A stretch of 6,982 bases of DNA, from assembly GCA_030606525.1 (NCBI GenBank), contig JAUWGG010000051.1, positions 1 through 6,982 on the forward strand. The letters run 5' to 3'. Below the pieces are notes generated by a model. That model saw nothing but the letters and a program-made list of their open reading frames with translations, did not search any database and had not been told where the DNA came from. Both the position numbers and the translations under genes were made by a program. Source of the stretch: Methanobacteriota archaeon (GTDB lineage: Archaea; Thermoplasmatota; Thermoplasmata; JAUWGG01). Below, piece by piece: positions 1 to 5,904 of this stretch. Every line of letters begins with the position of its first letter. Positions within the stretch are counted from its first letter, which is position 1.

Positions 1-356
1 ATCACTGCACCTGTTCGATAATCTAATCGACTTGCAATCGTCCCTCCAGTTCCCAACAAGGTTACATTGGGTTTGTCTTGAGAGATTGGAAATTCTGATT
101 CTGGTATCTTGTAATGAGCTTTTTTATACCCTATCTCCTTCATTTTTTGAATATATTCGATATTAATGCCCACATTATAGCCATTGTGCAATTTTAACAC
201 GATGTGTTTGTCATCGGCATTCTCAGATCTAGGCAAAATAACACCTTTGAATGAACCCCTGGTTGTATGGGCTTCTACATCACTCCATACCTTCACACCC
301 ATCTTAATTAATTTTTGCTTTGCTTTGCCCTTGTATCCTTTGTATGCGTCTTCCAA
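1..356 (-). CDS. gatD: Glu-tRNA(Gln) amidotransferase subunit D (GatD), N-terminal part, truncated by window edge
   Basis: GatD is the asparaginase-like subunit of the archaeal GatDE complex. It releases ammonia from glutamine or asparagine, and GatE uses that ammonia to turn Glu-tRNA(Gln) into Gln-tRNA(Gln) in the cytoplasm. About 118 residues are visible. Residues 20-70 fit the small N-terminal GatD domain, including DDKHIVLKLHNGYNVG, a stretch strongly conserved in the family. The type I/II asparaginase signature LLGTGGTIAS follows at about 100-109, with the presumed nucleophile Thr106, then LDYRTGAV. The rest of the asparaginase domain lies beyond base 1. No ATG is available: two in-frame stops sit just upstream, and the first in-frame ATG (Met19) would delete conserved sequence. 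TTG at 356 was chosen because it begins close to the usual family N-terminus; GTG at 365 is nearly as good. Neither has a convincing Shine-Dalgarno, so the transcript may be leaderless. The gene is divergent from gatE, its functional partner. Confidence 0.93.
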   Translation of the reverse strand, partial: MEDAYKGYKGKAKQKLIKMGVKVWSDVEAHTTRGSFKGVILPRSENADDKHIVLKLHNGYNVGINIEYIQKMKEIGYKKAHYKIPESEFPISQDKPNVTLLGTGGTIASRLDYRTGAV

Positions 357-374
357 TTGAACCACAGCTTGGGG

Positions 375-400
375 AATACTTTTATTAACTTATTAATGAT
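375..400. promoter_or_regulatory. Divergent AT-rich promoter region between gatD and gatE
   Basis: The gap of about 73 bp between the two divergent subunit genes has a very AT-rich core. It contains a 5-bp inverted repeat, ATTAA-CTTA-TTAAT, at 384-397, nearly midway between the two start codons. TATA-like strings are CTTATTAAT on the plus strand and GTTAATAAAAG on the minus strand. An archaeal TATA box lies about 25 bp before the transcription start, so transcripts would begin close to base 420 for gatE and close to base 360 for gatD. That fits a very short gatE leader and a leaderless or nearly leaderless gatD. The boxes are called by eye and remain tentative. Confidence 0.4.
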
Positions 401-429
401 TTCCTTTTGTAAAGATCATTGGTGGGGCA

Positions 430-2313
430 ATGGGTGAGGTTGATTACAAGGCATTGGGCTTTAAATGTGGTTTGGAGGTTCATCAGCAGTTAGCCACGCA
501 GAAAAAACTTTTTTGTCACTGTCCAGCCGTTCTGCGCAGAGATGAGCCTGATGGTGAAATATTAAGACATATGAGACCTACATTATCTGAGCTTGGTGAA
601 TATGATGGCACAGCTTTGATGGAATTTAAAACTAAAAAAAATGTGATCTATCAACTTTATAGGGATACGGTATGCACCTATGAGATGGATGACACGCCAC
701 CTTTTGAAATTAATCAAAATGCATTAGATATTGTCTTGGAGATTTCGCTTTTATTGAACTGCAGTATCGTTGATGAGATCCATATCAGCAGAAAACAGTA
801 TTTAGATGGCAGCATACCAACAGGCTTTCAAAGGACAGCGATTGTCGGCGTTGAAGGTGTTATTCCTTACAAAAATAGAAAGATCGGTATAATCCAAGTC
901 GCTTTGGAAGAGGATGCTTGCAGAGAGGTTCGCGATGTTGGCCATACAATTACATTTAAGACCGATCGTTTGAGCATTCCTTTGGTTGAAGTTGTAACGC
1001 ATGCCCATATGAAAAATCCCAAAGAGGTAGTTGAAGTAGCTCAAAAAATTGGTCGATTACTTAGGGCAACGGGAAAGGTTAGAAGAGGATCGGGGTCAGT
1101 ACGGCAGGATATCAATGTGAGCGTAACTGGAGGCGAAAGAGTTGAGATCAAAGGTGTCCAAAAATTACAACATATAGAGAAATTGGTTCATATTGAAGCT
1201 CTAAGACAAAAAGCGCTGTTGGATATTAAAAAGGAGCTAAAAAAAAGAGGAATAGCAAAAGAAACACTCTGCACCAAAGAGAAGGAAATCACCAATTTAT
1301 TCAAAAACACGAATTGCGGGATGCTGCGAAAGGCGATTGAAAATGGAGATGTAATAAGAGGAATTAAACTTGAAGGGTTCGGTGAGATTCTAAATAGGAT
1401 AGTTCAACCCGATATCAGTTTTGCACAAGAGTTCTCTGGAAGGGTAAGGGTTATTGCATGTCTCGATAATCCAATAAACATTATGCACTCTGATGATTTA
1501 CTCAAACATGGAATAACGGTTAATGAAAGAGAAAGATTAATGAGATCATTTGAGGCTAAACATGAGGATGTAGTTGTGATGGTCTGGGGGAACGAAGAAG
1601 ATACAAGAACAGCAATTGAAGAGATCAAACTAAGGACGATAGATGCAACGATTGGTGTTCCGAATGAAACAAGGCAAGCATTTCCCAATGGTTCAACAAC
1701 ATTTGAGAGGATATTGCCTGGACCAGATAGAATGTACCCAGACACAGATTTGCCTTCAACACCTGTAACTCAACGAAGATTAAAACAAATTAAGAAGTTT
1801 TTGCCTGAATTTCCTTGGGTGAGAGAAGCAATGTATATTAAGCTGGGGGTCCCCAAGCATTTAGCAAGATCGTTAGCCATATCAAAAAGGGCTAGATTGT
1901 TTGACAAGGTTGTTGAACAATTAAAAATTAAACCCACGATAGTGGCATCCGCGTTTGAAGAAGATTTCAAAAAATTAAGGAGGGAGGGCTGCGACGTGGA
2001 CCTGTTATCCGATGATGCGATTTATCGTGTTTTTCAATTGATGGCAAAGAGGGAAATTGCCAAGGAATCGTTACCTATCATCTTTGAGTATCTAGCCAAT
2101 AATAGAGATAAAAATGCAGGGGATGCTGTCAAGAAATTAGATATTCATCCATTGGGGATCGGGGAATTGCACAAAATAGTGGAAGGTATTACAACTTCTC
2201 ATTCGAATCCTCAAACATTCAGACAGATCATGGGCGATGTGATGGGGAAGGTTAGAGGTAAGATTGATGGCAAGATAGTGAGTGAGGTGGTTGAGCAATG
2301 CTTGAAAGGATGA
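430..2313 (+). CDS. gatE: Glu-tRNA(Gln) amidotransferase subunit E (GatE)
   Basis: GatE is the GatB-family subunit of the archaeal GatDE amidotransferase. It binds Glu-tRNA(Gln), activates the glutamate with ATP and amidates it with ammonia from GatD. The 627 residues are the usual full GatE length. The N-terminal motif GLEVHQQL (14-21, His18), the cluster ALEEDA (158-163), DRLSIPLVEVV (179-189, Glu187), SVRQDINVS (223-231) and VEIKGVQ (238-244) mark the catalytic cradle; His18 and the acidic residues are the likely Mg-ATP ligands by analogy with GatB. Residues about 270-410 are the AspRS-like insertion that separates GatE from GatB. The C-terminal part, about 510-627, is the YqeY-like tRNA-binding tail, ending in VMGKVRGKIDGK. 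The ATG at 430 is preceded by GGTG at 421-424, which fits a Shine-Dalgarno five bases away. The gene is divergent from gatD and overlaps folD at its 3' end, so the two are probably co-transcribed. No frameshift is seen. Confidence 0.97.
   Translation: MGEVDYKALGFKCGLEVHQQLATQKKLFCHCPAVLRRDEPDGEILRHMRPTLSELGEYDGTALMEFKTKKNVIYQLYRDTVCTYEMDDTPPFEINQNALDIVLEISLLLNCSIVDEIHISRKQYLDGSIPTGFQRTAIVGVEGVIPYKNRKIGIIQVALEEDACREVRDVGHTITFKTDRLSIPLVEVVTHAHMKNPKEVVEVAQKIGRLLRATGKVRRGSGSVRQDINVSVTGGERVEIKGVQKLQHIEKLVHIEALRQKALLDIKKELKKRGIAKETLCTKEKEITNLFKNTNCGMLRKAIENGDVIRGIKLEGFGEILNRIVQPDISFAQEFSGRVRVIACLDNPINIMHSDDLLKHGITVNERERLMRSFEAKHEDVVVMVWGNEEDTRTAIEEIKLRTIDATIGVPNETRQAFPNGSTTFERILPGPDRMYPDTDLPSTPVTQRRLKQIKKFLPEFPWVREAMYIKLGVPKHLARSLAISKRARLFDKVVEQLKIKPTIVASAFEEDFKKLRREGCDVDLLSDDAIYRVFQLMAKREIAKESLPIIFEYLANNRDKNAGDAVKKLDIHPLGIGELHKIVEGITTSHSNPQTFRQIMGDVMGKVRGKIDGKIVSEVVEQCLKG
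2284..2289 (+). promoter_or_regulatory. Ribosome binding site supporting the folD start at 2298
   Basis: GAGGTG, inside the end of gatE, matches the anti-Shine-Dalgarno core and lies 8 bases before ATG 2298. The alternative ATG at 2310, which forms an ATGA overlap with the gatE stop, has only GAAAGG directly abutting it with no spacer. This favours 2298 and a 16-base overlap. Confidence 0.55.
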
Positions 2314-3167
2314 GTGGTAGAATTATCGATGGGAGGAAGATCGCCTTTGAGATTCAGTATACAATTAAAGAAGAAGTGTCGTCCTTAAAGCGAAGATACG
2401 GCATCACACCAAACTTGGCCATAGTCGCAAGCGGTGAGGTTGAAGGTTCTAAGATATACCTGCGAATGATAAAAAATGGATGTCAAAACGTTAATATTTA
2501 TTCAAATGAATATTTTTTACCTGGTGATGCAAGTACCGATGAACTCATCCAACTGATTCAAAGATTGAACAGCGATAAAGGTGTACATGGGATACTTGTG
2601 GAGATGCCGCTGCCTGAACATATCGGTGTTAAAGAAGTGATGGAAAGCATCTCCCCAAAAAAGGATGTAGACTGCATTCACCCGATAAACTATGGCAGAT
2701 TGTTAACCGATGATGCACTGGCTCCTTGCACACCAAAGGGAATAATGGTTCTCCTTGATAAAAAAAATATTGAACTTAAGGGGAAAGAGGTTGTGATCGT
2801 TAGCCATAGTATTACAGTCGGCAAACCACTGGCCTTGATGATGCTTAACAAGGATGCAACAGTCCATGTATGCCATATATTCACAAAGAATTTGAAAGCG
2901 CATACGAAGAGAGCAGATATTCTGATCGTGGCAGCAGGTGTTCCCAATTTAATTAAAGAAGATATGGTCAAAAGGGACAGCATTATAATCGATGTGGGTA
3001 TGAATCGCGTTGGCAAAAGGTTGTGCGGTGATGTGGATTTTGAGGGAGTGAAAAATAAAGTGGATGGCATAACACCGGTACCAGGCGGGGTTGGACCTAT
3101 GACCGTGACGATGGTCCTGAAAAACACTATCAGATTGTTTAAGCATCAGATTGTGATGCAGCGATAA
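2298..3167 (+). CDS. folD: FolD family methylenetetrahydrofolate dehydrogenase / methenyltetrahydrofolate cyclohydrolase, altered active site
   Basis: FolD normally oxidises 5,10-methylene-tetrahydrofolate with NADP and hydrolyses the methenyl product to 10-formyl-tetrahydrofolate. At 289 residues this is a full-length homologue. Landmarks are GILVEMPLP (98-106), KKDVDCIHPINYGRL (121-135), PCTPKGI (143-149), the Rossmann segment VVIVSHSITVGKP (165-177), a VIDVG-like IIDVGMNR, GDVDF, and the C-terminal ITPVPGGVGPMT. Three positions depart from the classic pattern. In the YxxxK motif Tyr54 is kept but the catalytic Lys is Ile58, with a Lys at 59. The Gln of ILVQLPLP is Glu102. The Arg of GRS, which contacts the NADP 2'-phosphate in characterised enzymes, is His170. 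Asp125, a folate ligand, is kept. From family knowledge, loss of the Lys abolishes cyclohydrolase but can spare dehydrogenase. It overlaps gatE, which suggests translational coupling. Substrate could be tetrahydrofolate or a related pterin; the family call is secure and bifunctionality is not. Confidence 0.93.
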   Translation: MLERMSGRIIDGRKIAFEIQYTIKEEVSSLKRRYGITPNLAIVASGEVEGSKIYLRMIKNGCQNVNIYSNEYFLPGDASTDELIQLIQRLNSDKGVHGILVEMPLPEHIGVKEVMESISPKKDVDCIHPINYGRLLTDDALAPCTPKGIMVLLDKKNIELKGKEVVIVSHSITVGKPLALMMLNKDATVHVCHIFTKNLKAHTKRADILIVAAGVPNLIKEDMVKRDSIIIDVGMNRVGKRLCGDVDFEGVKNKVDGITPVPGGVGPMTVTMVLKNTIRLFKHQIVMQR

Positions 3168-3173
3168 TCTGAT
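3129..3173. terminator. Nested inverted repeat at the convergent folD / GHMP-gene junction, possible bidirectional terminator
   Basis: An outer stem pairs ATCAGATT (3129-3136) with AATCTGAT (3166-3173). Inside it, GCATCA (3143-3148) pairs with TGATGC (3154-3159) around a 5-base loop. The 10-mer ATCAGATTGT also occurs twice directly, at 3129-3138 and 3145-3154, so the 3' arm could pair with either copy. The structure spans the folD stop and touches the stop of the convergent gene. Read on the minus strand, the outer stem is followed after four bases by TTTTT (3120-3124 region), and on the plus strand an AAAATTTT run lies at 3182-3189. Archaeal termination depends mainly on T tracts, so the role of the hairpin is inferred. 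Confidence 0.4.
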
Positions 3174-4216
3174 CAAACTTCTAAAATTTTGACACCAATA
3201 TTATCGGGTTTTGTTGATATTGTTTTAATCATCTGATGATCATCAAGGATGTTCTGCATCTCCGCCTTGCAGTCCTTTGGGAATACGACAGCGATCGTTG
3301 GGCCGACGGAACTCATACCCACCATCTCAGCGCCCCTTTCCCGTATCGTCTTCATTAGATCATAGATCTGCTTTCCTCCTTCATGATGCTCGATTTCGGC
3401 GATCTTTGATCCTAAAAATTGCAGTTTCCATATACTATTGCCTACGGCTTCAATATCTCCCTTCATGGCTTTTGGCAGTAGGTTGATCAATACCTCATGC
3501 GCTTTTTTCTCCTTGTCCCGCATATCCAATTCCCTCGCTTCATTCAGCAGCAATTCCGCCTCTTCCTCACCAGCATTCCTGCTTGATCGCAGTGTTGACT
3601 CTTCCTGCGGCACGCACAATAAAACTTCCCTATCGTCAGGTATGCAAGATCGATGCACTACTTCCAGATCATCCGATATAACAACAAAACCGCCGTAGTA
3701 ACCAACCGCTGGCCCAACGCCTGTTTCAAATCCTGGTACCACTTTTTCTTCACTCCATTCTTCAACAAAGTTATAACCTATAAGGCGTCGTAGATCCCTT
3801 AGGTCTAACGGTTTACCTAGAACTGCGTTGACTGCATAAGCTACCGCGCTCATGGTAGCGCTCGTTGATCCTAGTCCAAGATGATTTATGCCGTGGTCCT
3901 GTGCCTCAATTAAGAAAGCTCCTTCATAACCAACACTCTTTGCTAAAACTTTCGCAGTATGTTCAACTATCGTTTTCCTTTTAGATTTTATACAGAAATC
4001 ATCGCTTAATTCTACACTTGCTTCAGCATACAACCCGATGCCGTAACCTAAACCGCCGCCGCCTGGTTTTTTAGGAGCGAATTTTGTCATATCCAAAACA
4101 CTAAGATGGATCCTTGCTGGTACCTTCACTTTAACTTTTTCTTTTTTAGCTCTTATTTTCCCTACCTTTAAAGGGATGAGGTTCAAGATCGTTCCGGGTT
4201 CTACTGGTTCAAGCAT
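3173..4216 (-). CDS. GHMP-superfamily protein, divergent beta-RFAP synthase-like (COG1907, MptG-related)
   Basis: This 347-residue protein resembles beta-ribofuranosylaminobenzene 5'-phosphate synthase, which condenses p-aminobenzoate with PRPP in tetrahydromethanopterin synthesis and has a GHMP-kinase fold. Matches are VPARIHLSVLDM (32-43), the glycine-rich GGGGLGYGIG (52-61), GLGSTSAT (114-121, the GHMP phosphate loop), ETGVGPAVGYYGGFVV (164-179, equivalent to the family's GGTSGIG...GGF block), a KLQFLGSK helix and the C-terminal GMSSVGPT (300-307). Divergent features are about 28 extra residues before the first beta strand (MLEPVEPGT..., ending in a Lys-rich stretch), an altered RVDGGxG motif, and no GGH after GGF. 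ATG 4216 is preferred over the longer ATG 4234 because GGAGG lies between them. The gene converges on folD with 5 bp between stops and is divergent from purH. It may be a true MptG, a paralogue acting on another substrate, or a sugar or small-molecule kinase. Family membership is fairly sure; the reaction is not. Confidence 0.8.
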   Translation of the reverse strand: MLEPVEPGTILNLIPLKVGKIRAKKEKVKVKVPARIHLSVLDMTKFAPKKPGGGGLGYGIGLYAEASVELSDDFCIKSKRKTIVEHTAKVLAKSVGYEGAFLIEAQDHGINHLGLGSTSATMSAVAYAVNAVLGKPLDLRDLRRLIGYNFVEEWSEEKVVPGFETGVGPAVGYYGGFVVISDDLEVVHRSCIPDDREVLLCVPQEESTLRSSRNAGEEEAELLLNEARELDMRDKEKKAHEVLINLLPKAMKGDIEAVGNSIWKLQFLGSKIAEIEHHEGGKQIYDLMKTIRERGAEMVGMSSVGPTIAVVFPKDCKAEMQNILDDHQMIKTISTKPDNIGVKILEV

Positions 4217-4220
4217 TTTT

Positions 4221-4225
4221 CCTCC
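4221..4225 (-). promoter_or_regulatory. Ribosome binding site fixing the start of the GHMP gene at 4216
   Basis: On the minus strand GGAGG is followed by four A residues and then ATG at 4216. The upstream in-frame ATG at 4234 would place this GGAGG inside the coding sequence (as Ile-Gly-Gly-Lys) and has no comparable site of its own. Confidence 0.65.
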
Positions 4226-4338
4226 GATTATCATATCCCATTATTTCTTCTATATTCCTATTCACTCAATACATCTAATTCCTTAAATCTTTATTGATTT
4301 AGCACAACATTTATCAAATCCAATTCTATTACGGAAAA

Positions 4339-4343
4339 GGAGG
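4339..4343 (+). promoter_or_regulatory. Ribosome binding site supporting the GTG start of purH
   Basis: AAAAGGAGG ends 6 bases before GTG at 4350. The strong GGAGG at proper spacing supports the non-ATG start, and the protein begins right where PurH homologues begin. Confidence 0.75.
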
Positions 4344-4349
4344 CAGAGA

Positions 4350-5894
4350 GTGCCAAAGACAAGAAGAGCTGTCATAAGTGTATATGATAAGAAAGGCATA
4401 GTTGATTTTGCTGAATCGTTGAGAAAGCTCGGGATAAACATAATTGCTACCGGTGGTACATTCCGATTGTTGAAAAAAAAGAATATAGAAGTAAGTGAAA
4501 TTTCAGATCTGGTTTCCTTCCCTGAGATCCTCAATGGAAGAGTTAAAAGTTTACATCCAGCTATCTATGGAGGCATACTTGCTAAAGCGACTGAAAAGGA
4601 TATGGAGGAGCTGAAAAAGCATGATATAGAACCAATAGATATGGTTATCGTTAATCTATATCCCTTTGAAGCGGTGGTCTCCAAAAAAAATGTAAAGCTG
4701 CATGATGCAATTGAGAATATCGATATTGGTGGCTTAACATTAATCAGAGCTGGTGCAAAGAATTTTGAACGGGTAGCGGTAATCACGAACCCGGATAGAT
4801 ATAATGATATCATTAAAGAAATAGAGGACGAAGGCGACATAAGTATAGAAACAAGGCGAAAATTAGCTGTTGAAGCCTTTTGCCACACCGCACTTTACGA
4901 TACCACCATCTATGACTACCTGCATGGGAAGTTCAAGCCCGATATAGTATTCCCTGATAATTTAATACTTCACTACCGAAAGATCGCTGATCTGAGATAT
5001 GGTGAGAACAAACATCAAAAAGGAGCGTTTTATTGTGATGAAGAAATAAAAGAGAACTGTATCGCGAACGCTAAGCAACTGCATGGAAAAAAATTATCCT
5101 TCAATAATATTCTTGATATAAACGATGCTTTTGAACTTGTAAAGGATTTCGATGAGCCAACTGCGGCTGCGATCAAACACACAAATCCATGTGGAGTCGC
5201 TTCTGATGAGGATATAAACAAAGCATACGACGAAGCATTGGCTGTTGACCCGATCTCAGCTTTTGGAGGCGTCATCTCATTGAACAGAGAATTAACTGTA
5301 CTTATTGCTGAAAAGATAAGCAAGATCTTCGTGGAGGCTGTGATTGCACCTAGTTATGAGCCTGGTGCTTTAAAAATCCTCAAGAGGAAAAAGAATATTA
5401 GGATCTTGGAAAGCGGTGGGCTTAATAAAAGCTCCCATGGTTGGGATCTTAAAAAGGTTGTTGGTGGTTTATTGGTCCAAGAGAGAGATTTTAAACCTTT
5501 GATAATGGATGAATTGAAGGTAGCTAGTGAAAGAGAGCCGACAAAAGAGGAATTTATAGATTTGGAATTTGCCTGGAAAGTTGTGCGTCATGTCAAATCA
5601 AACGCCATCGTATTCTCAAAAAGCAAAGTTACAGTAGGCATTGGAGCTGGACAGATGAGCAGGGTCGATGCAGTTAAGATCGCTGCTCAAAAATCAAATG
5701 GAAGATGCGAAGGTGCTGTTATGGCATCCGATGCTTTTTTCCCATTCAGGGATGCGATCGATGAGGCTGCCAAAGCAGGCATAACAGCTGTTATTCAGCC
5801 TGGTGGGTCAATTAGAGATGATGAGGTCGTCAATGCAGTGAATGAATACAAAATGGCGATGGTCTTCACAGGACAGCGTGCGTTCAAACACTAA
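4350..5894 (+). CDS. purH: Bifunctional AICAR formyltransferase / IMP cyclohydrolase (PurH)
   Basis: PurH catalyses the last two steps of purine synthesis. It formylates AICAR with 10-formyl-tetrahydrofolate, then closes the ring to IMP, in the cytoplasm. The 514 residues match the usual bifunctional length. The N-terminal IMP cyclohydrolase domain (about 1-195) shows SVYDKKG (10-16), ATGGT (33-37), GRVKSLHP (63-70) and NIDIGG; Lys66, Tyr104, Asp125 and Lys137 fall at the positions known for the human enzyme, with Ser67 for the usual Thr. The transformylase domain shows LRYGENKHQ (215-223), LHGKKLSFNN (244-253), the catalytic pair Lys276-His277 in KHTNPCG, Asn418 in KSNAIVF, GIGAGQMSR (429-437) and ASDAFFPFRD (458-467). 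The start is GTG at 4350. folC follows 10 bp after the stop, so the two form an operon. Many archaea use PurP and PurO instead, so this bacterial-style fused enzyme may have been acquired by transfer; that is inference. Confidence 0.97.
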   Translation: MPKTRRAVISVYDKKGIVDFAESLRKLGINIIATGGTFRLLKKKNIEVSEISDLVSFPEILNGRVKSLHPAIYGGILAKATEKDMEELKKHDIEPIDMVIVNLYPFEAVVSKKNVKLHDAIENIDIGGLTLIRAGAKNFERVAVITNPDRYNDIIKEIEDEGDISIETRRKLAVEAFCHTALYDTTIYDYLHGKFKPDIVFPDNLILHYRKIADLRYGENKHQKGAFYCDEEIKENCIANAKQLHGKKLSFNNILDINDAFELVKDFDEPTAAAIKHTNPCGVASDEDINKAYDEALAVDPISAFGGVISLNRELTVLIAEKISKIFVEAVIAPSYEPGALKILKRKKNIRILESGGLNKSSHGWDLKKVVGGLLVQERDFKPLIMDELKVASEREPTKEEFIDLEFAWKVVRHVKSNAIVFSKSKVTVGIGAGQMSRVDAVKIAAQKSNGRCEGAVMASDAFFPFRDAIDEAAKAGITAVIQPGGSIRDDEVVNAVNEYKMAMVFTGQRAFKH

Positions 5895-5899
5895 AGGAG
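5895..5899 (+). promoter_or_regulatory. Ribosome binding site of folC
   Basis: AGGAG directly follows the purH stop codon and lies 5 bases before ATG 5905. The folC ribosome site therefore abuts the purH stop, consistent with one transcript and possible translational coupling. Confidence 0.65.
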
Positions 5900-5904
5900 A
5901 GCAA

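Larger units (their letters stand above)
4217..4349. promoter_or_regulatory. Divergent promoter region between the GHMP gene and purH
   Basis: This gap of about 130 bp contains no gene. It is AT-rich, with a 6-bp inverted repeat TAAATC-TTTATT-GATTTA at 4284-4301. Its two halves give TATA-like strings in both directions: CTTTATTGATTTA towards purH and AAAGATTTAAGG towards the GHMP gene. A purH transcript would then start close to base 4320, leaving a short leader with a strong Shine-Dalgarno. No riboswitch-like long fold was recognised. The TATA assignments are by eye. Confidence 0.35.

Noticed and set aside
2310..2313. folD start at ATG 2310 with an ATGA overlap
   Set aside because: Attractive as an overlap type, but the purine run abuts the ATG with no spacer, while ATG 2298 has a well-spaced GAGGTG. 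It remains possible.
2690..3127. A 145-codon open frame on the minus strand inside folD, and similar antisense frames in gatE and purH (such as 1404-1745 and 4565-4888)
   Set aside because: They lie wholly opposite well-conserved coding sequence, show no recognisable domain and have low-complexity Ser/Ile/Phe-rich products typical of antisense shadows.
3234..3245. Perfect 12-bp palindrome TGATGATCATCA
   Set aside because: It lies inside the GHMP gene, encoding Asp-Asp-His, and short GATC-centred palindromes are expected by chance in this composition.
4214..4234. Longer start (ATG 4234) for the GHMP gene
   Set aside because: The GGAGG that best serves as ribosome site lies between the two ATGs, and the extra six residues match nothing in the family.
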